Source: Streptomyces sp. ISL-98 (GTDB taxonomy: Bacteria; Actinomycetota; Actinomycetes; Streptomycetales; Streptomycetaceae). From it: DNA of 41,418 nt. Below the pieces are notes generated by a model. The model worked only from the letters and a program-made list of their open reading frames with translations, searched no databases and had not been told where the DNA came from. Below are positions 37,253-41,418 of this stretch, piece after piece. Where the stretch lies: the NCBI RefSeq assembly GCF_018614055.1, contig NZ_JAGGPB010000053.1, positions 1-41,418 of the forward strand, read 5' to 3'. Every line of letters begins with the position of its first letter. Positions within the stretch are counted from its first letter, which is position 1. Both the position numbers and the translations under genes were made by a program.

Positions 37253-39976
37253 GTGAAGGCCATTCGTCGATTCACCGTGCGCCCCGTTCTTCCCGAATCC
37301 CTCCAACCGCTCAGTGACCTGGCCCGCAATCTGCGGTGGTCCTGGCATACCGAGACCCGTGAGCTGTTCCAGAGCGTCGACCCCGACGGCTGGGCGGCCG
37401 CGGGAGGTGATCCCGTACGGCTGCTCGGGGCCGTACCTGCCGGGCGGCTGGCCGAGCTGGCCGCAGACCGGCGCTTTCTGCGCAGACTGACCGCAGCGGC
37501 CGACGACCTGGACGACTACCTCCGCGGCCGCCGGTGGTACCAGTCGCAGTCGCCCGACACCCGATTGCCCGCCGCCGTCGCCTACTTCTCACCCGAATTC
37601 GGAGTCACCGCCGCCCTCCCGCAGTACTCGGGCGGCCTCGGCATTCTCGCCGGGGACCACCTCAAGGCCGCCAGCGACCTGGGCGTACCGCTCATCGGGG
37701 TCGGCCTGCTCTACCGGCACGGATACTTCAGGCAGAGTCTGTCCAGGGACGGCTGGCAGCAGGAGCACTATCCCGTACTCGACCCGAACGAACTTCCGGT
37801 CTCCCTGCTGCGGGAGGCCGACGGCACCCCCAGCCAGGTCGCACTGGCGCTGCCCGGCGGGCGGTCGCTGCGCGCGCACATCTGGCAGGCGCAGGTCGGA
37901 CGCGTACCGCTGCTGATGCTCGACTCTGACGTCGAGGAGAACGCGGTCGGGGAGCGCGACGTCACCGACCGGCTCTACGGCGGGGGCAGCGAGCACCGGC
38001 TGTTGCAGGAGATGCTGCTGGGAATAGGGGGTGTGCGGGCCGTGCGGGCGTACTGCCGGCTGACCGGCCATCCCGCGCCCGAGGTCTTCCACACCAACGA
38101 GGGGCACGCCGGCTTCCTCGGCCTGGAGCGGATCAGCGAACTCGCCGTCCAGGGGCTGGAATTCGAGCCCGCGCTGGAGACGGTGAGGGCCGGGACCGTC
38201 TTTACGACGCACACGCCCGTACCGGCGGGCATCGACCGCTTCGACCGCGAGCTCGTCGCGCACCACTTCGGGGACGACGGCGAGCTGCCCGGCGTCGACG
38301 TCGGACGCATCCTCCAGCTCGGTATGGAGACGTACCCGGGCGGCGAGCCGAATCTCTTCAACATGGCCGTGATGGGGCTGCGGCTCGCCCAGCGCGCCAA
38401 CGGCGTCTCCACCCTGCACGGCGCGGTCAGCCGCGACATGTTCTCGGGCCTGTGGCCGGGATTCGACCCCGAAGAGGTGCCGATCACCTCGATCACGAAC
38501 GGCGTGCACGCACCGACCTGGGTCGCGCCGGAGGTCTTCCGGCTCGGCGCACGCCAGATCGGCGCCACCCGCACCGAGGACGCCCTGTCGGTCGGCGGAT
38601 CCCAGCGCTGGGACACCGTCGCCGACATCGCGGACGCCGAGATCTGGGACCTGCGGCGCACCCTGCGCGAACAGCTGGTCCTGGAGGTACGGGAGCGGCT
38701 GTACGCATCGTGGCGGCAGCGCGGCGCCGCGGACGCGGAACTCGGCTGGATCTCCGGCGTACTGGACCCGGACGTCCTGACCATCGGCTTTGCGCGGCGC
38801 GTCCCCTCGTACAAGCGGCTCACGCTGATGCTGCGGGACCGCGACCGGCTGATGGAGCTGCTGCTGCATCCGACGCGGCCCATCCAGATCGTGGTGGCGG
38901 GCAAGGCCCATCCCGCGGACGACGGCGGCAAGCGGCTGGTGCAGGAGCTGGTGCGGTTCGCGGACGATCCGCGGGTGCGGCACCGCATCGTCTTCCTCCC
39001 GGACTACGGGATGGGGATGGCGCAGAAGCTCTACCCCGGCTGCGATGTGTGGCTGAACAATCCGCTGCGGCCGCTTGAGGCGTGCGGGACGAGCGGGATG
39101 AAATCCGCGCTGAACGGTGGCCTGAATCTGTCCGTCCTCGACGGCTGGTGGGACGAGTGGTTCGAGCCGGACTTCGGCTGGGCCATCCCGACCGCCGACG
39201 GCGTGGGAGGGGGCGCCGGCCCGGCGGGCCCGGCCAATGCGGCCACGGGGCCGGGCACGGCTCCGGGCATGGGTCCGGGCACGGGTTCCGGCCTGGTGCA
39301 GGACGAGGACCGGCGCGACGACCTGGAGGCCAACGCGCTGTACAAGCTGATCGAGCAGCGGGTCGCACCGCGCTTCTACGACCGGGGACGGGACGGGCTG
39401 CCCGAGCGCTGGATCGAAATGGTCCGCCGTACCCTCGCAACCCTGGGCCCGAAGGTGCTGGCGGGACGCATGGTGCGGGAGTACGTCGAGCGGCTGTACG
39501 CCCCGGCCGCCGAGGCGCACCGTTCCCTCGGACCCGACACCGCGAGGGAACTGGCGGCCTGGAAGGCCCGGGTGCGCGCCGGCTGGCCACGGGTCACGGT
39601 CGACCACGTCGAGGCGACGGCGGCCACCGCCGTCAACGGCACCGCGGAGCTGGGCTCGACGCTCGGACTGCGGGTGCGGGTGGCGCTGGGGCCGCTGCAG
39701 CCGGAGGACGTGGAGGTGCAGGCGGTCGCGGGACGGGTCGACCCGGACGATGCGATCGGCGACGCGCAGCCGTTTCCGCTGAAGCCCGCGAGCGGGCCCG
39801 ACCTGGACGGCCGCTGGGTGTACGAGGGCCCGCTCGCCCTCGACCGCACAGGTCCCTACGGGTACACGGTGCGGATCCTTCCGGCGCACCCGCTGCTGGC
39901 GCACAACGCGGATCTGGGGCTGGTGGCGCTGCCCACCGGGGCGACGGGGGAGGGCGCGGGCGTACTGATGCGCTGA
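37253..39976 (+). CDS. glgP: Alpha-glucan phosphorylase
   Basis: The 907-residue GT35 phosphorylase releases glucose 1-phosphate from alpha-1,4-glucan. It has the short-type N-terminus with an extra domain (DLARNLRWSWHTETRELF), the AYFSPEFGVTAALPQYSGGLGILAGDHLK block, and the PLP-binding lysine in GTSGMKSALNGGLNLSVLDG. Within the C-terminal domain, residues 651-683 form a Gly/Ala/Pro insertion (GPGTAPGMGPGTGSG and similar) between AIPTADG and DEDRRDD, which homologues I recall lack. GTG 37253 has an AAGG site about eight bases upstream. It is transcribed away from the GlgE-pathway genes and performs the opposite reaction to GlgE polymerisation. Confidence 0.94.
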   Translation: MKAIRRFTVRPVLPESLQPLSDLARNLRWSWHTETRELFQSVDPDGWAAAGGDPVRLLGAVPAGRLAELAADRRFLRRLTAAADDLDDYLRGRRWYQSQSPDTRLPAAVAYFSPEFGVTAALPQYSGGLGILAGDHLKAASDLGVPLIGVGLLYRHGYFRQSLSRDGWQQEHYPVLDPNELPVSLLREADGTPSQVALALPGGRSLRAHIWQAQVGRVPLLMLDSDVEENAVGERDVTDRLYGGGSEHRLLQEMLLGIGGVRAVRAYCRLTGHPAPEVFHTNEGHAGFLGLERISELAVQGLEFEPALETVRAGTVFTTHTPVPAGIDRFDRELVAHHFGDDGELPGVDVGRILQLGMETYPGGEPNLFNMAVMGLRLAQRANGVSTLHGAVSRDMFSGLWPGFDPEEVPITSITNGVHAPTWVAPEVFRLGARQIGATRTEDALSVGGSQRWDTVADIADAEIWDLRRTLREQLVLEVRERLYASWRQRGAADAELGWISGVLDPDVLTIGFARRVPSYKRLTLMLRDRDRLMELLLHPTRPIQIVVAGKAHPADDGGKRLVQELVRFADDPRVRHRIVFLPDYGMGMAQKLYPGCDVWLNNPLRPLEACGTSGMKSALNGGLNLSVLDGWWDEWFEPDFGWAIPTADGVGGGAGPAGPANAATGPGTAPGMGPGTGSGLVQDEDRRDDLEANALYKLIEQRVAPRFYDRGRDGLPERWIEMVRRTLATLGPKVLAGRMVREYVERLYAPAAEAHRSLGPDTARELAAWKARVRAGWPRVTVDHVEATAATAVNGTAELGSTLGLRVRVALGPLQPEDVEVQAVAGRVDPDDAIGDAQPFPLKPASGPDLDGRWVYEGPLALDRTGPYGYTVRILPAHPLLAHNADLGLVALPTGATGEGAGVLMR
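39203..39301 (+). repeat. Gly/Ala/Pro repeat insertion inside glgP
   Basis: The 33 codons are built from short GGC/CCG/GGG units (GPGTAPGMGPGTGSG). It is in frame, adds a flexible loop and is not part of the family core. Confidence 0.75.
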
Positions 39977-40004
39977 CGCTGTGAGTTGGCGTGAGGCGGT
40001 CCTG

Positions 40005-40039
40005 AGGGGCCCGGCACCTGCGAAGGGTGCCGGGCCCCT
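40005..40039 (+). terminator. Terminator after glgP
   Basis: The 14-bp perfect stem AGGGGCCCGGCACC / GGTGCCGGGCCCCT has a 7-base loop and is followed by TCGTTT, starting 28 bp after the glgP stop. Confidence 0.9.
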
Positions 40040-40094
40040 TCGTTTACGTCGTTACGTCGTTACTTCGTTCAGTTCGTTCACTGAGCACTCATTC

Positions 40095-40123
40095 TTGACG
40101 TGTCCATGAGACGCCTTTAGGTT
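40095..40123 (+). promoter_or_regulatory. Near-consensus housekeeping promoter
   Basis: TTGACG (40095-40100), a 17-bp spacer and TAGGTT (40118-40123) match the streptomycete HrdB-type promoter. Transcription would begin near 40130, about 55 bp upstream of the secreted lyase start. The sequence just upstream (40041-40080) contains irregular repeats of CGTTACGT and TTCGTTCA. Confidence 0.7.
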
Positions 40124-40184
40124 CCTCACTCATTGCAGGGTTCACCATTTCACCCCATGTTCAGGTACCTGAATGGAGCCCCCC

Positions 40185-41402
40185 ATGCGTCCCGGATCCG
40201 TCCCCCGCGTCCTCGTCCTCGCCGCCGCCCTGGCCGGCCTCATCGGAGCGGCCTTCATGGCCCCGGCCTCCGCCGGGAGAGCGGAGCGCGTCACGCCGGC
40301 CGCTGCCGCCGCGCCCACCGCGTTCACCCACCCCGGCGTCCTCGTCAGCCGCCCGCAACTCGACTTCGTACGGGACAAGGTGCGGGCCGGTGCGCAGCCC
40401 TGGAAGGGGGCGTACGACCAGATGCTGGCCAGCAAGTACGCCTCGCTGTCACGCACCCCCAAGCCGCGTGCGGTCGTCGAATGCGGCTCGTACTCGAACC
40501 CCAACTACGGCTGTACGGACGAGCGCGAGGACGCGATCGCGGCGTACACACTCGCCCTGGCCTGGCACATCAGCGGTGACGCCCGCTACGCCAGGAAATC
40601 GGTCGAGATCATGGACGCCTGGTCGGCCGTGATCAAGGACCACACCAACTCCAACGCTCCGCTGCAGACGGGGTGGGCGGGCTCCTCGTGGCCGCGCGCC
40701 GCCGAGATCATCAAGTACACCTACACCGGCGGCTGGCCGAACTCCGGGCGCTTCGCCACCATGCTGCGCACGGTCTACCTTCCCGAGGTCATCAACGGCT
40801 CGCACTCCAACGGCAACTGGGAGCTGAGCATGACGGAGGCCGCCATCGGGATCGCCGTCTTCCTGGAGGACCGCACGGCGTACGACAAGGCGGTCGCGAA
40901 ATTCCGTGGGCGGGTGCCCGCGTACATCTACCTGAACAGCGACGGTGCGCTGCCGAAGACCGCTCCCGGGAGCAACCTCGACACCCGCGAGAAGATCATC
41001 AAGTACTGGCAGGGGCAGACGACCTTCACCAACGGGCTGAGCCAGGAGACCTGCCGCGACCTCACGCACACCGGATACGGCCTCTCGGCGATCTCGCACA
41101 TAGCCGAGACCAGCCGAATCCAGGGGCAGGACCTCTACCCGGAGGTCGCCGACCGGCTGCGGCACGCGCTGGGCTTCCACGCCAAGTACCAGCTGGGGGA
41201 GCCGGTTCCTTCGTCGCTGTGCGGCGGCAGCCTGAAGGACAAGCTGGGCCCGGTGACCGAGGTCGGCTTCAACGCGCTCCACAACCGCATGGGATACACG
41301 ATGACCAGCACCGAGCGGCTGACCGAGCAGCAGCGGCCCGCCGGGTCCAACAACCTCTTCGTCGCCTGGGAGACACTGACGCACGCGGGCAACCCGGCCT
41401 AA
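40185..41402 (+). CDS. Secreted alginate lyase-family protein
   Basis: The 405-residue protein has a typical Sec signal peptide (basic N-terminus, hydrophobic residues 9-26, likely cleavage after ASA at residue 30). The mature part is an all-helical, probably alpha/alpha-toroid domain of the alginate lyase superfamily, with HPGVLVSRPQLDFVRDKV at its start, SNGNWELSMTEAAIGIAVFL in the centre, and TCRDLTHTGYGLSAISHIAE with conserved His and Tyr that may be catalytic. Substrates of this superfamily include alginate, glucuronan and other uronic-acid polymers; which one applies is not readable from the sequence. ATG 40185 is chosen because GGAG lies six bases upstream; ATG 40173 is the alternative. 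It follows its own promoter, and the gene is complete, ending 16 bp before the window edge. Confidence 0.88.
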   Translation: MRPGSVPRVLVLAAALAGLIGAAFMAPASAGRAERVTPAAAAAPTAFTHPGVLVSRPQLDFVRDKVRAGAQPWKGAYDQMLASKYASLSRTPKPRAVVECGSYSNPNYGCTDEREDAIAAYTLALAWHISGDARYARKSVEIMDAWSAVIKDHTNSNAPLQTGWAGSSWPRAAEIIKYTYTGGWPNSGRFATMLRTVYLPEVINGSHSNGNWELSMTEAAIGIAVFLEDRTAYDKAVAKFRGRVPAYIYLNSDGALPKTAPGSNLDTREKIIKYWQGQTTFTNGLSQETCRDLTHTGYGLSAISHIAETSRIQGQDLYPEVADRLRHALGFHAKYQLGEPVPSSLCGGSLKDKLGPVTEVGFNALHNRMGYTMTSTERLTEQQRPAGSNNLFVAWETLTHAGNPA

Positions 41403-41418
41403 GGCCTGTCTGATAATT

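Noticed and set aside
40041..40080. CGTTACGT / TTCGTTCA repeats as a CRISPR-like array
   Set aside because: Units are only about 8 bases, irregular and without spacers; they are simple-sequence DNA upstream of the lyase promoter.
41403..41418. GGCCTGTCTGATAATT at the window end resembles the outer end of some insertion sequences
   Set aside because: Only 16 bases are visible, with no second end or transposase, so it cannot be supported.

Overview
The window is chromosomal DNA of a Streptomyces or very close relative. The support is very high GC content with almost exclusively G/C third codon positions, GTG and TTG starts, Streptomyces-type dispersed intergenic repeats, and a gene order that, from memory, follows the S. 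coelicolor SCO5417-SCO5444 stretch: thioredoxin-like gene, pyk2, ackA, pta, pfkA, a CitA/CitB-type two-component system with a dicarboxylate symporter, a HelD-like protein, glgB, mak, treS, glgE and glgP. No rRNA, tRNA, CRISPR array or intact insertion sequence was seen.

Layout. Positions 1-5.6 kb hold a small membrane protein, a TetR regulator, a redox-dead thioredoxin-TPR protein and a three-gene envelope operon (DUF6230, DUF6114 and a secreted protein on an acidic low-complexity stalk). Positions 5.6-11.7 kb are central carbon metabolism: a tightly packed minus-strand pta-ackA-pyk unit, divergent from 6-phosphofructokinase. Positions 11.8-17.6 kb carry an XRE-type regulator, a membrane protein whose 3' end looks frameshifted, and a response regulator/sensor kinase pair divergent from a DctA-like symporter. 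Positions 17.8-21.1 kb carry an imine-reductase-like enzyme and a HelD-type RNA polymerase-associated ATPase.

Positions 21.1-29.1 kb encode the GlgE pathway on the minus strand: TreS converts trehalose to maltose, maltokinase makes maltose 1-phosphate, GlgE polymerises it into alpha-1,4-glucan and GlgB branches the product. Glucan phosphorylase for the reverse direction lies at 37.3-40.0 kb. A terminator separates glgE-treS from mak-glgB.

Between glgE and glgP, which I recall as adjacent in S. coelicolor, sits an accessory block of about 8 kb (29.1-37.2 kb). It holds an NmrA-like oxidoreductase, an AraC regulator and a co-directional unit of an HpaB-type flavin monooxygenase, an MFS exporter, a PrnB-like heme-dependent aromatic oxygenase and a PhzS-like FAD monooxygenase. 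No halogenase and no flavin reductase accompanies it. This looks like a compact, possibly undescribed route that oxidises an aromatic or indolic metabolite and exports the product, and it is the most interesting part of the window. The window ends with a secreted alginate-lyase-family protein behind a near-consensus promoter.
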